From: JADLHS01 sp964553795
GTDB lineage: Bacteria > Verrucomicrobiota > Verrucomicrobiia > Limisphaerales > JADLHS01
DNA length: 64,000 bases
NCBI GenBank assembly: GCA_964553795.1
Contig: CAZKMR010000010.1
Span: 1 to 64,000 of the forward strand
Direction: 5' to 3'
This document shows positions 16,321 through 25,481 of the stretch, piece by piece (position 1 is the first letter of the stretch; every line of letters starts with the position of its first letter). Below the pieces are notes generated by a model. It was given only the letters and a program-made list of their open reading frames with translations. It did no database searches and was not told the origin of the DNA. A program made the translations under genes and the position numbers.

Positions 16321-19300
16321 ATGAACTTCGATCTCTACTCGCGCTTGTATCTCTGGCTCGTGGCGCATCGGCGGCTCACGTTGTTCCTCACGCTCGTCGT
16401 CACGTTGGTTTGCACCGTGGTGTCGCTGCAAATCCGCACCAAGGAAGACATGCTCGACATGTTGCCGAGCGGCGATGAGCGCGTGGAGGAGTATCGCTAC
16501 GCGTTGCGTAAATTCCGGCAGATTGACCGCGTTTACATGGACATCGGTATCAATCGCGATGATCCGGAAACGTTGGCGCGCGCGGCGGATGCGATGTACG
16601 AACGGCTCGCGACGAACAGCGCGTTTGGGCGAATTCAATATCGCGTCGAGATGGGCAACCAGGATCAGATCGTGAGTTATCTGACCGGCGCATTGCCAAA
16701 TCTTTTCACGGCAGAAGACGCGCGGGAATTGGAAGCGAAGCTTCAGCCGGAGGAAGTGCGGGATTATCTCACCACGATGCGGCGCAAGTTGGCCGGGCCG
16801 GAAGGCATGGTGCTGAAGAATGTGATCGAAGCCGATCCGATTGGCAGCAGTGGGTTGGTGGTGAAGAAAGTGTTGCCGTTGCAGGCGGGTTTTGGCGGCG
16901 CGGAGATTGTGGAAGGTCGCATCACGAGTAGCGACGGGCGGCACGTGTTGATGTTGGCCGAACCAAAATTTCCATCGTCGGATTCGGGCGCGAGCGCGGA
17001 ATTGGTGCGCGAGATGGTGCGCGCGGCGCGTGACGTGGAGCAGCAATTTCCCGGGGTGCATGTCGCCATCACGGGCGGGCATCGCATGTCGGTGGACAAC
17101 GCGACGATCATCCGCGCCGATGCGCAACGCTGTATCGCGATCGGCATGGTGGCGATGATTGTTTTGTTCCTCTTCGCGTATCGGCGGCGTTGGTTGGCAA
17201 TGGTGACGTTTCTGCCTTCCTTCTTTGGGACAACCGTCGCGGGCGTGATGTTGGCGATCTGGCACGATCAACTTTCCGCGATTGCGCTGGGGTTTGCGTC
17301 CATCGCCGTGGGCATCACGGTGGATTACGCGATTCACGTCATCTATCACCTCGATGACGCTGGAGCAGCCGATCACCCGAAGCGCGCGAAGCATCTGACG
17401 CAATTGGTGTATCCGATTTCGGTGGGCGTGATTACGACGGTGGCGGCGTTCATGGTGATGCTGGCGTCGCCGATCAACGGTTACCGGCAACTTGGCATGC
17501 TGGGCACGGTGGGCGTGGTGTTCTCGGCGGCGTTTGCGTTGATTATTTTGCCGTTGCTGGTGCCGCCGGCGAAAGGCGGCAGCGTGGCGCCGTTGCGATT
17601 GACGGGATTGTGGGAACGCTTCTTCCAGTGGCAGGCGAAGCGTCGCGGCATCGTGGTGTTGATCGCGCTCGTGCTGACGCTGGTTGCGGTGTTCGGCGTG
17701 CGGCATCTGCGGTTCGAGGGCGACATCACGAAGATGAATGGCATCACCGATTCCACGCGTGCGGATGAGGCGTTGATCAGTAAAACGTGGGGCGACGCGG
17801 TGGGTATGACGTTGGTGGTCACGCGCGGCGAAACTCCGGCGGAAGCGCTGGCGCAGAATGATCGCTTGGCGGCGGCGTTGGCGGGGAACACGAACGTGAC
17901 GGCGGTATATTCGTTGGCGGCGATTTGTCCCGCGCCGGAAACACAGCGCGAAAACATGCAACGCTGGCGCGAGTTTTGGACGGTAGAGCGGCGCGAGAAT
18001 TTGCGGCAAACGCTGACGCAGGTCGCAGGCGAATTGGGTTTTCGTGCCGATGCATTTGCGAGGTTCTGGCAACAACTGGAGAGCGAACCGGAGTTGTTGA
18101 CGCTGGAACAGTTTCGCGGCACGCCGTTGGAGAAAGCGCTTGATGAGCGGGTGGCATTGGCGGAAGGCGATAACGCGATCAGCACCGTCGTGCGATTGGC
18201 GGATCGAGCGCAGGCGGGACAACTGCGGGAGTTGGTGCCGGGCGCGATTGTTTTGGACGGAAAAGATTTCGCCACGCATTTAGCGGCGATTGCGAAAGAC
18301 GGACTGAAGGCGTTTGCCGTTGGGACGACGATTGCCGTCGGCATTTTGCTCGCGGTGTGTTTGGCGTCCCTCGAGCTGATGGCGGTAACGCTCGTGCCGA
18401 TTGTCGTGGGCCTGCTGTGGACGTTCGGGGCAATGGCTTGGTTGGGGCTGCCGATTGATTTGATGAACAGCATTTTTGTGATCTTCATCATTGGTGTGGG
18501 TGAGGATTACGCGGTGTTTCTGGTGACGAGTCGGTTGGATGAATGGCGCGGGCGCGCGAGTCATTCGGCGGTGGCCAGTGCGTCGGTGTTCGTGTCGGCG
18601 GCAACGACGATTTTTGGTTTCGGCGTGATGGTGTTGGCGGATCATCCGGTATTGTTTTCGATGGGCGCAACGGTGCTCATCGGGATGTTGTTCACGTTCG
18701 TGGCCACGCTACTGCTCACGCCGCTGTGCATGGACGTGTTGTTGTTCAATCCCATGCCGCGCGGCGCGCCGAAGTGGTGGCATGTGCTGGGCACAATCTG
18801 GGTGACGCTGCACCTGGGCGGGATTCAGGTTTATCTCTACACGGTGTTGCGACCGGTGCTGAAGTTGTTTCGCGTGCGCAACGGCGACGCTTTTCTGCGG
18901 GCGAGCGCGCGATATCTGGTGCGCGGTTTGATTAAAGCGATGCCCTTTGGACGAACGCGCTTGCACGACATCACTCCGGAGACATTTAAGAAACCCTCAA
19001 TCGTCATCAGCAATCATCAATCGGCGGTGGATACGTTATTGGTCAAAGGATTGCCCGGTGACGTGCGGCAAACGGCGAAAAAGCGCGTGTTCGATTCGCC
19101 GCTGTTGGGTTTCAGTTGCAAATATCTCGGTGAAGTGATGGTCGAGCCGAACAATCCGGAAGGCACCTTGCAACGGGCGCGAGAAGTGTTGCGGAGCGGA
19201 GCGTCGGTGCATTTTTATCCGGAAGGCACGCGGTCGCTGGACGGCTCGGTGCAACGCTTTCGCCGGGGCGCGTTTGAACTGGCGGTGGAATTGAAGCAGG

Positions 19301-20151
19301 AGATTCTGCCGATTGTGATTTGCGATTCAAACACCGCGATGCCGCGTGATGCATTTTGGTTTGAGCCCTATCGCCTCACGATGCGGGCATTGCCGCGCAT
19401 CACGCCGGAGAATTTCGACTATTCGCAAGGTGTCGGGCCGTTGATGAAACATTGCGAGGAGATTGTGCGCGCGGGCTTGCAGGCAGAAATGGATCGCCTC
19501 AACACGCCGGCTACTGTGCGGCGGAAGATTCGCCGGCTCTTTCGGTATCAAGGCGTGATGGTGGAAGAGTTCGTGAAATGGAAACTCAAACTTGATCCGG
19601 TGTTTTCGGTGTTGGATGAAGTTGTGCCGCGGCGGGCGCACGTTTTGGATCTCGGTTGCGGATACGGCTTGGCGACGCATTGGCTGGCGGCATTCACGGA
19701 TACGCGAACGTTTGTCGGTTACGATTACGACGAAAATAAAATTCGCGTGGCGAAACGCACGGCGGCGGAGCAGCAGCGGATTCGCTTCGAGGCAGCGGAC
19801 GTGTTGACGGCGGAGTATCCGGCGTGCGACGTGGTCTTGTTGTTGGACGTGTTGCATTACTGGACGGCGGAAAAGCAATTGCAGATGCTGACGAAGGCGC
19901 GGCAGGCATTGCGACCGGGTGGGCGATTGGTGTTGCGCGATGGCATTCGCGCGGAAACGGAAGCGCATCAAAAGGTCTATCGTTGGGAACGGTTTGCCAC
20001 GCGAGTGGGGATGAATCGCACGGTGGAAGGGTTGCATTTTCAGACGCAGGAAGAGTTGCAGACTTTGTTGCGGCAAGCGGGATTTGTGCGGTGGGAATTC
20101 AAGGCCGGGGCCGGCAAGGATTCGAACGTCATGCTGGTCGCATCTGCCTGA
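16321..20151 (+). CDS. MMPL-type exporter fused to a PlsC acyltransferase and a methyltransferase
   Basis: The 1276-residue protein combines three enzymes. About residues 1-830 form an RND/MMPL exporter with an N-terminal membrane helix, a large periplasmic loop, and two membrane bundles (for example GITVDYAIHVIYH and IGVGEDYAVFLVTSRL). About 885-1085 is a lysophosphatidate-type acyltransferase with NHQSAVD (from about 898) and FYPEGTRS (about 963). About 1090-1276 is a SAM methyltransferase with VLDLGCGYG. I use ATG 16321; ATG 16297 adds eight residues. COG4258-type exporters with adjacent acyltransferase and methyltransferase genes are typical of aryl polyene clusters, where the product is moved to the outer membrane. 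Here all three are one chain, so acylation, methylation and export of the product are probably linked. Confidence 0.88.
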   Translation: MNFDLYSRLYLWLVAHRRLTLFLTLVVTLVCTVVSLQIRTKEDMLDMLPSGDERVEEYRYALRKFRQIDRVYMDIGINRDDPETLARAADAMYERLATNSAFGRIQYRVEMGNQDQIVSYLTGALPNLFTAEDARELEAKLQPEEVRDYLTTMRRKLAGPEGMVLKNVIEADPIGSSGLVVKKVLPLQAGFGGAEIVEGRITSSDGRHVLMLAEPKFPSSDSGASAELVREMVRAARDVEQQFPGVHVAITGGHRMSVDNATIIRADAQRCIAIGMVAMIVLFLFAYRRRWLAMVTFLPSFFGTTVAGVMLAIWHDQLSAIALGFASIAVGITVDYAIHVIYHLDDAGAADHPKRAKHLTQLVYPISVGVITTVAAFMVMLASPINGYRQLGMLGTVGVVFSAAFALIILPLLVPPAKGGSVAPLRLTGLWERFFQWQAKRRGIVVLIALVLTLVAVFGVRHLRFEGDITKMNGITDSTRADEALISKTWGDAVGMTLVVTRGETPAEALAQNDRLAAALAGNTNVTAVYSLAAICPAPETQRENMQRWREFWTVERRENLRQTLTQVAGELGFRADAFARFWQQLESEPELLTLEQFRGTPLEKALDERVALAEGDNAISTVVRLADRAQAGQLRELVPGAIVLDGKDFATHLAAIAKDGLKAFAVGTTIAVGILLAVCLASLELMAVTLVPIVVGLLWTFGAMAWLGLPIDLMNSIFVIFIIGVGEDYAVFLVTSRLDEWRGRASHSAVASASVFVSAATTIFGFGVMVLADHPVLFSMGATVLIGMLFTFVATLLLTPLCMDVLLFNPMPRGAPKWWHVLGTIWVTLHLGGIQVYLYTVLRPVLKLFRVRNGDAFLRASARYLVRGLIKAMPFGRTRLHDITPETFKKPSIVISNHQSAVDTLLVKGLPGDVRQTAKKRVFDSPLLGFSCKYLGEVMVEPNNPEGTLQRAREVLRSGASVHFYPEGTRSLDGSVQRFRRGAFELAVELKQEILPIVICDSNTAMPRDAFWFEPYRLTMRALPRITPENFDYSQGVGPLMKHCEEIVRAGLQAEMDRLNTPATVRRKIRRLFRYQGVMVEEFVKWKLKLDPVFSVLDEVVPRRAHVLDLGCGYGLATHWLAAFTDTRTFVGYDYDENKIRVAKRTAAEQQRIRFEAADVLTAEYPACDVVLLLDVLHYWTAEKQLQMLTKARQALRPGGRLVLRDGIRAETEAHQKVYRWERFATRVGMNRTVEGLHFQTQEELQTLLRQAGFVRWEFKAGAGKDSNVMLVASA

Positions 20152-20329
20152 TGCGGCGGCGCGGCCGGTGGTGAGGCAGAAGTTGCCGGGTTGTATGACA
20201 GTGGAGTTTTTGTGGGTTTACTGGAGGAATACCTCCATGGACTTGGATATCAAGGTGGTGAAACAGTTTGGGGTGACGCCCGGGACTGCCCCGGGGGCAC
20301 TGGTTTAGAATCTGCTTCTACGCGGCGGG

Positions 20330-22405
20330 ATGTATTGCAGGACGCACCCTTGTGACCAGTTGCAGAGCACAAGCTGCGATTGCCCGTCTGGGACGGCAAC
20401 GCGGCGGCGAAGAGGGTTCTGGGTTGTCGTTCTAGGGTTTTTCCTAGTGCTCCAATCAACCGCGGAAGAGACGCCCGTGTCGAACGGCGGCTTGATGGCA
20501 TTAAGTTTGGAGCAGTTGATGGAAGTCAACGTGGACAAGGTTTACTCCGCTTCGAAGTACGAACAACGCGTGTCGCAAGCGCCGGCGGCCGTCAGCCTCG
20601 TAACACGGGAGGAAATACAGAAGCAGGGCTATCGGACCTTGGCGGACGTGTTGCGGAGTGTGAATGGCCTGTACGTTACCGATGACCGGAATTATTCGTA
20701 CCTCGGTATTCGGGGTTTCAATCGCCCTGGCGACTACAATTCCCGCGTGCTGCTGTTGGTGGATGGACATCGGCTCAACGACAGCGTCTATGATCAGGGC
20801 CTGTATGGAACGGAAGCGTTCCTCGACGTGGATTTGATTGAACGGGTGGAAGTGGTGCGCGGGCCGAGTTCTTCAATTTACGGAAACAATGCGTTCTTCG
20901 GGGTGGTGAATGTCATTACGCGGCGAGGGCGGGCTCTGAACGGTTTTGAAACCACAGGTGAAGTGGGCGACCACGAAACTGTCAAAAGCGGTTTTCGCTA
21001 CGGCAAGCAATACGACAGTGGCTGGGAAGTTTTGTTCTCCGGGTCGTTCTACGATTCCGCCGGTGAGCGCAGTATTTATTTTCCCGAATTCGATGCCCCG
21101 GCGACGAATAATGGTCGCGCCCAGGATTCGGATGGTGATCGGGCCTACAACTTTTACGGGTCGCTGGGTTATGGCGATGTGACGCTGAGGGGTGGTTGGG
21201 CCTGGCGGCGGAAGGATATTCCCACGGCGTCGTATGGAACGACTTTTAATGACGGCGGCGAACTCACCGAAGACACGCGAGCGTATGTGGCGTTGAATCT
21301 CGATCATGACTGGAGTGATTCACTTAAAGTGCTGGGCAGCGTGGCGTATGATTATTCCTGGTATCGCGGCGAATATCCCTACGGCGCGGGGGTGGGGCGC
21401 GTGTTGAATCTGGATGAAGCGCTGGGCCAATCTGTCAGCGGCAACTGGCAATTGAACTGGCAGGCGTTGGAATGGTGCAAATTGGTATTGGGCGGTGAAA
21501 TTCGCGAGCAACTCACGGTGCGGCAGGAAAATTGGGACGCCGTGCCCTTTGCGTTGTATTTGAACGACGAGCGCGAGGGCCGCACTCTTGGCGCATTCGC
21601 GCAGGCCGAAGTCAATTTGCGGACCAATCTGGTGGTGAACGTGGGCGGGCGTTTTGATCATTACAGCACGTTCGGTGATACGGTCAATCCACGCCTGGCG
21701 CTGATTTATGCGCCGTTGGCGGCGACGACGTTGAAGGTTTTATATGGTGCGGCGTATCGCGCGCCGAATGCTTACGAACTTTATTACAGCTACCCGGGCC
21801 AGGCGAAAGGCAACCCGAGTCTGCAACCGGAAGACATTCGCACCTACGAGTTGGTATGGGAACAGGGCCTGCCCGCCAATCTACGGTTCACGGCTTCGGC
21901 GTATCATTACGACGTGAAGAATCTGGCGGCGCAAGGGTTCGATCCGAGTGACGGCTTGTTAGTGTTTCAGAATGTGGACACGGTGGAGGCCAACGGAGTG
22001 GAATTTGGATTGGAACGGCGAGCCACCAATGGACTGATGGCACGCGTTGGTTATGCCTTGCAACAAACCGAGGATGAAACGACCGGGTTGCAGTTGAGCA
22101 ATTCACCGCGCCATCTGGCGAAGTTCAATCTCAGTGCGCCCGTGTGGGCGGACAAGGTTTTCGCTGGGCTTGATCTGCAATATGCCAGTCCGGTCAGCAC
22201 ACTGATGGGTAATCGCAGTGAGGAGGTCTGGTGGTTGAACGTCACCCTGTTCAGCCGGCCTTGCGGCGAGAATCTCGAGTTGTCCGCTTCGATTTACAAT
22301 TTGCTCGACGAGCGTCGTGGTTTCTCGGCCTCGAGCGAACACGCGCTGGACACGATTCCACTGCCCGGGCGCACCTTCCGCGTGAAACTGACGTTACGGT
22401 TTTAA
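20330..22405 (+). CDS. TonB-dependent outer membrane receptor
   Basis: The 691-residue protein has a signal sequence after an Arg-rich stretch (hydrophobic core around residues 29-42), a plug domain with EEIQKQGYRTLADVLRSVNG, GIRGFNRPGDY and ERVEVVRGPSSSIYG, and a long beta-barrel ending in an aromatic residue (KLTLRF). No STN domain is present. The long basic N-terminus before the signal core makes the exact start uncertain. It would import a scarce ligand such as a siderophore, cobalamin or oligosaccharide using TonB energy; the ligand is not evident. The YfiR-like gene follows after 3 bases and a hybrid kinase after that, so it may also be a signal input. Confidence 0.9.
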   Translation: MYCRTHPCDQLQSTSCDCPSGTATRRRRGFWVVVLGFFLVLQSTAEETPVSNGGLMALSLEQLMEVNVDKVYSASKYEQRVSQAPAAVSLVTREEIQKQGYRTLADVLRSVNGLYVTDDRNYSYLGIRGFNRPGDYNSRVLLLVDGHRLNDSVYDQGLYGTEAFLDVDLIERVEVVRGPSSSIYGNNAFFGVVNVITRRGRALNGFETTGEVGDHETVKSGFRYGKQYDSGWEVLFSGSFYDSAGERSIYFPEFDAPATNNGRAQDSDGDRAYNFYGSLGYGDVTLRGGWAWRRKDIPTASYGTTFNDGGELTEDTRAYVALNLDHDWSDSLKVLGSVAYDYSWYRGEYPYGAGVGRVLNLDEALGQSVSGNWQLNWQALEWCKLVLGGEIREQLTVRQENWDAVPFALYLNDEREGRTLGAFAQAEVNLRTNLVVNVGGRFDHYSTFGDTVNPRLALIYAPLAATTLKVLYGAAYRAPNAYELYYSYPGQAKGNPSLQPEDIRTYELVWEQGLPANLRFTASAYHYDVKNLAAQGFDPSDGLLVFQNVDTVEANGVEFGLERRATNGLMARVGYALQQTEDETTGLQLSNSPRHLAKFNLSAPVWADKVFAGLDLQYASPVSTLMGNRSEEVWWLNVTLFSRPCGENLELSASIYNLLDERRGFSASSEHALDTIPLPGRTFRVKLTLRF

Positions 22406-22408
22406 GAC

Positions 22409-23026
22409 GTGAACCCGACGACAAACATGCTAAGGCGACTTGCGCGGCGTCAGTGGCTGGCGCCGGGGGCGGTGCTGCGGCAGGCCCTGGCAGTGGTCGT
22501 GGCGGCGCAATTCGCCGTGGCGGCGGCGCGAGCCAGCGAGGTGAACGCCGTCGAGTACGGCGTGAAAGGCGCCTTTCTGGTCAAGTTCGGCATGTTCGTC
22601 GAGTGGCCGACGGGAACTTTTTCCGAGACTCAATCGGTGTTCCGGATTGGCATCCTGGGGGACGATCCGTTTGGACCGGAATTTGAAGCGGCGGCGCAAA
22701 AGGAAAAAATTGCGGGTCGGACCGTGGAGATTCGGCGCGGCCGACGACCGGAAGAACTGAAGGATTGCCAGATTGTCTTTCTCAGCGCCGCTGAATCGGC
22801 GCGGTTGGCCGAGTGGATTGCCGCGTTGGGGGAGAAAGGCATTTTGCTGGTGGCCGACGCACCGGAGTTTGTGGCGCGCGGCGGGATGATTGGGTTCATC
22901 AAAGAAGAGGGCAAGATTCGGTTTGAGATCAATCCGGCGGCGGCCGAGCGGGCCGGACTGAAGATCAGTTCAAAATTACTTCAGGTGGGCAAGCGCGTGA
23001 ATCGCGTGGAGACGGTGGCAGGCTGA
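22409..23026 (+). CDS. YfiR-like periplasmic protein (DUF4154)
   Basis: The 205-residue protein has an N-terminal signal sequence (cleavage probably near ARASEV, about residue 36) and a compact domain with VKGAFLVKFGMFVEWP, FRIGILGDDPFG and GGMIGFIKEEGKIRFEINP, characteristic of the YfiR/DUF4154 family. In Pseudomonas, YfiR is a periplasmic repressor of the cyclase YfiN. Here it lies 3 bases after the TonB receptor and 1 base before a hybrid histidine kinase, so its partner is more likely that kinase. This arrangement recurs in Verrucomicrobiota and other phyla. Partner choice is inference. Confidence 0.87.
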   Translation: MNPTTNMLRRLARRQWLAPGAVLRQALAVVVAAQFAVAAARASEVNAVEYGVKGAFLVKFGMFVEWPTGTFSETQSVFRIGILGDDPFGPEFEAAAQKEKIAGRTVEIRRGRRPEELKDCQIVFLSAAESARLAEWIAALGEKGILLVADAPEFVARGGMIGFIKEEGKIRFEINPAAAERAGLKISSKLLQVGKRVNRVETVAG

Positions 23027-23027
23027 T

Positions 23028-25481
23028 ATGAAACGCATCAGTGACTATTCAATTCGGGGCAAGGTGACGTTGATCATCATGATCACGACAGGGGTCGCGT
23101 TGTTGCTGGCCATTGGCGCGATGGGGTTCTTTGACCTGTGGAACTACCGGGCGCAATTGCGGCGGGACGCGGTGGTCATCGCGGGCATCGTGGCCAACAA
23201 CAGCACGGCGGCGTTGAGTTTCAACGACGCGCCCGCGGCGCAGGAAATTCTATCGGCGTTGACGGTCGATCCGCATCTAGGCGCAACGGTTATCTGGGAT
23301 GCGAATGGCGAGCAACTGGCGCAGTATCGGCGCAAGGATTGGAATTATGTTCCTCCTGCGGATTTGAACCAGAGCGTGGTGACGTTTTCAGCGCAGGCCA
23401 TCGAAGTGGTGCAACCGGTAATGCTGAACGGCAAGCGGATTGGCACGGTGACGCTGCAAATGGACGTGAACGAATTTTATCAGCGGTTACGCCGGGGCTT
23501 GGTGGCGGGATTCATCGTGCTGCTGATGGCGGCGGGGACCGGCTACTTGCTGACGATTCGATTGCAACAGTACATCGCTGCGCCGATTCAACAATTGGCC
23601 CGGGCGTCCAGCGAAGTGGCGACGCAAAAGAATTACGCCATTCGCGTGGCGAAACCTGGCAACGACGAACTCGGGCAGTTGGTGGACAACTTCAATCACA
23701 TGCTCGCGCAAATTGAAACGGGCGACAAAGCCCTGCGCGAAGCGCAGGCCGAGTTGGAGCGCCGGGTGGCGGACCGCACGCGCGAACTGTTCGGCACGAA
23801 TCAGCAATTGTTTCAGGAGGTCAGCAATCACAAACGCGCGCGGGAAGAATCAGACGCGTTGCGATCGCGCTTGCAGACGGCCTACGAGAATCTGCAAAAG
23901 GAAGCGGCGGAACGCCTCACGATGCAGGAGCAGTTGAAGTCGTCGGAGGAGCGGTTTTCCAAAGCGTTCAGCGCCAGTCCGGTGCCGCTCGCGATTTTGA
24001 CGCGCCGTTCACGCGGCTTTGTGGACGTGAACGATCGGTTCGCGCGATTGGTGGGACGTCCCCGGACGGCTTTCATCGGCCGCGATTTGTTCAGCCTGCC
24101 GTTGTGGTCCGAGTCAGAAACGCGGGCGCGAATCGAGCAGTTATTGGCCGACGGTCAAAGCCTGCGCAATTGGGAATGTCACATCAACGGGCCGGACGGC
24201 AAGCCGCGGCACGCGCTGTTATCCGCTGAGGCGTTTCAGTTGGGCACGGAACCGTGCTTGTTGTTGATGACCGAAGACATTTCCGACCGGGTCAATCTGG
24301 AAGGTCAACTCCGGCAATCGCAAAAGATGGAAGCCGTCGGGCAACTCGCCGCCGGCGTGGCACATGACTTCAACAATTTGCTGACGGTGATTCAGGGTTA
24401 CACCCAATTGCTCCTGGCAATGCAGCCGCCGGGCAGTGTCGGGCAGGAGGCGCTCGAGAAAATCATCAGCACCACCCAACGCGCGGCGGGATTGACCAGT
24501 CAATTGCTGACGTTCAGTCGCAAGCAAGTCACGCAAGCCAAGGCGGTGGATTTGAACAAAGTGGTCAGCAACGTGGCCGGCATGTTGCGGCCGCTGCTGG
24601 GAGAAACGATTCGCTTGAATCTACAACCGGCGCCGACGTTGCCATCCATCATGGCGGATGCCGCGATGTTGGAACAGGTGTTGGTCAATCTTTCCGTTAA
24701 TGCTCGCGACGCCATGCCGCGCGGCGGCGATTTGATTGTGACCACGTTCACGACGGAACTCGACGAGAGTTACGTGAAATACCATCCGCAGGCCAGTGCC
24801 GGAATGTTTGTTTGCTTGCAAGTGAGCGACTCCGGCATGGGCATGGATCCGGCAACGATGGAGCGGATTTTCGAGCCGTTCTTTACCACCAAAGGCGCGG
24901 GCAAAGGCACGGGACTGGGCTTGGCGACGGTGTATGGCATCGTCAAACAGCATCGCGGCTGGGTGGAAGTTGCGAGTCAGGTGGGCGTGGGCACGACGTT
25001 CAAAGTGTTCATTCCCGCGGTGCAATCCACGGTCGAACATACCGAGTTGATTCAGAATCCTGACGTGGTGCGCGGCGGCGACGAAACCATTCTCGTGGTT
25101 GAGGACGAGCCAGCCTTGCGCGAACTCGTCACCAAAGTGCTGCGCAATTACGGCTATCAGGTGTTGGAAGCCGCACATGGGAAAGAAGCCATCCAGGTCT
25201 GGCGCGGCACGGAATCCAAGCCGGCGTTGTTACTCACGGACATGATGATGCCCGAGGGCATGACCGGCTGGGAATTGGCCAGTCACATTCGCGCTGAAGC
25301 GCCGGAGGTGAAAGTGCTGTTTACCAGTGGTTACAGTCCGGAGATTTTCGGCACGGACGTGCAATTGGATGCGCGCGTGAATTTCCTGCCCAAGCCCTAT
25401 CATCCGCGCATGCTCGCGCGCACGGTGCGACGTTGCCTCGACAACGAACGTCCCGATCGTCCACAGCCGATCCTCGCGTAG
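23028..25481 (+). CDS. Hybrid sensor histidine kinase with C-terminal receiver
   Basis: In order, the 817-residue protein has a membrane helix (about 12-40), a CHASE8-like periplasmic domain (about 40-155), a second helix (about 158-180), HAMP, a coiled coil (about 235-305), a PAS domain (about 310-420), HisKA with His446 in GVAHDFNNLLT, an HATPase domain (N-box VNLSVNARDAMPRGG; GKGTGLGLATVYGIV) and a receiver with Asp738 in LLTDMMMPEG. The C-terminal receiver on a HisKA-type kinase without an Hpt suggests feedback or phosphate-sink control. The periplasmic sensor domain could be the partner of the YfiR-like protein. The last 82 bases overlap the end of the convergent gene on the minus strand. 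Confidence 0.92.
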   Translation: MKRISDYSIRGKVTLIIMITTGVALLLAIGAMGFFDLWNYRAQLRRDAVVIAGIVANNSTAALSFNDAPAAQEILSALTVDPHLGATVIWDANGEQLAQYRRKDWNYVPPADLNQSVVTFSAQAIEVVQPVMLNGKRIGTVTLQMDVNEFYQRLRRGLVAGFIVLLMAAGTGYLLTIRLQQYIAAPIQQLARASSEVATQKNYAIRVAKPGNDELGQLVDNFNHMLAQIETGDKALREAQAELERRVADRTRELFGTNQQLFQEVSNHKRAREESDALRSRLQTAYENLQKEAAERLTMQEQLKSSEERFSKAFSASPVPLAILTRRSRGFVDVNDRFARLVGRPRTAFIGRDLFSLPLWSESETRARIEQLLADGQSLRNWECHINGPDGKPRHALLSAEAFQLGTEPCLLLMTEDISDRVNLEGQLRQSQKMEAVGQLAAGVAHDFNNLLTVIQGYTQLLLAMQPPGSVGQEALEKIISTTQRAAGLTSQLLTFSRKQVTQAKAVDLNKVVSNVAGMLRPLLGETIRLNLQPAPTLPSIMADAAMLEQVLVNLSVNARDAMPRGGDLIVTTFTTELDESYVKYHPQASAGMFVCLQVSDSGMGMDPATMERIFEPFFTTKGAGKGTGLGLATVYGIVKQHRGWVEVASQVGVGTTFKVFIPAVQSTVEHTELIQNPDVVRGGDETILVVEDEPALRELVTKVLRNYGYQVLEAAHGKEAIQVWRGTESKPALLLTDMMMPEGMTGWELASHIRAEAPEVKVLFTSGYSPEIFGTDVQLDARVNFLPKPYHPRMLARTVRRCLDNERPDRPQPILA

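Noticed and set aside
16141..18279. A 712-codon open frame on the minus strand.
   Set aside because: It lies opposite the MMPL exporter coding region, is extremely rich in Arg, His and Gln, and has no domain, as expected for the reverse of a GC-rich gene.
20161..20329. Possible cobalamin riboswitch before the TonB receptor: GGTGAAAC, GGGACTGCCCCG and the palindrome TGGAGGAATACCTCCA.
   Set aside because: The pieces resemble parts of the riboswitch core and B12 box, but the spacing and order are wrong and no complete B12 box follows. A covariance model search would decide it.
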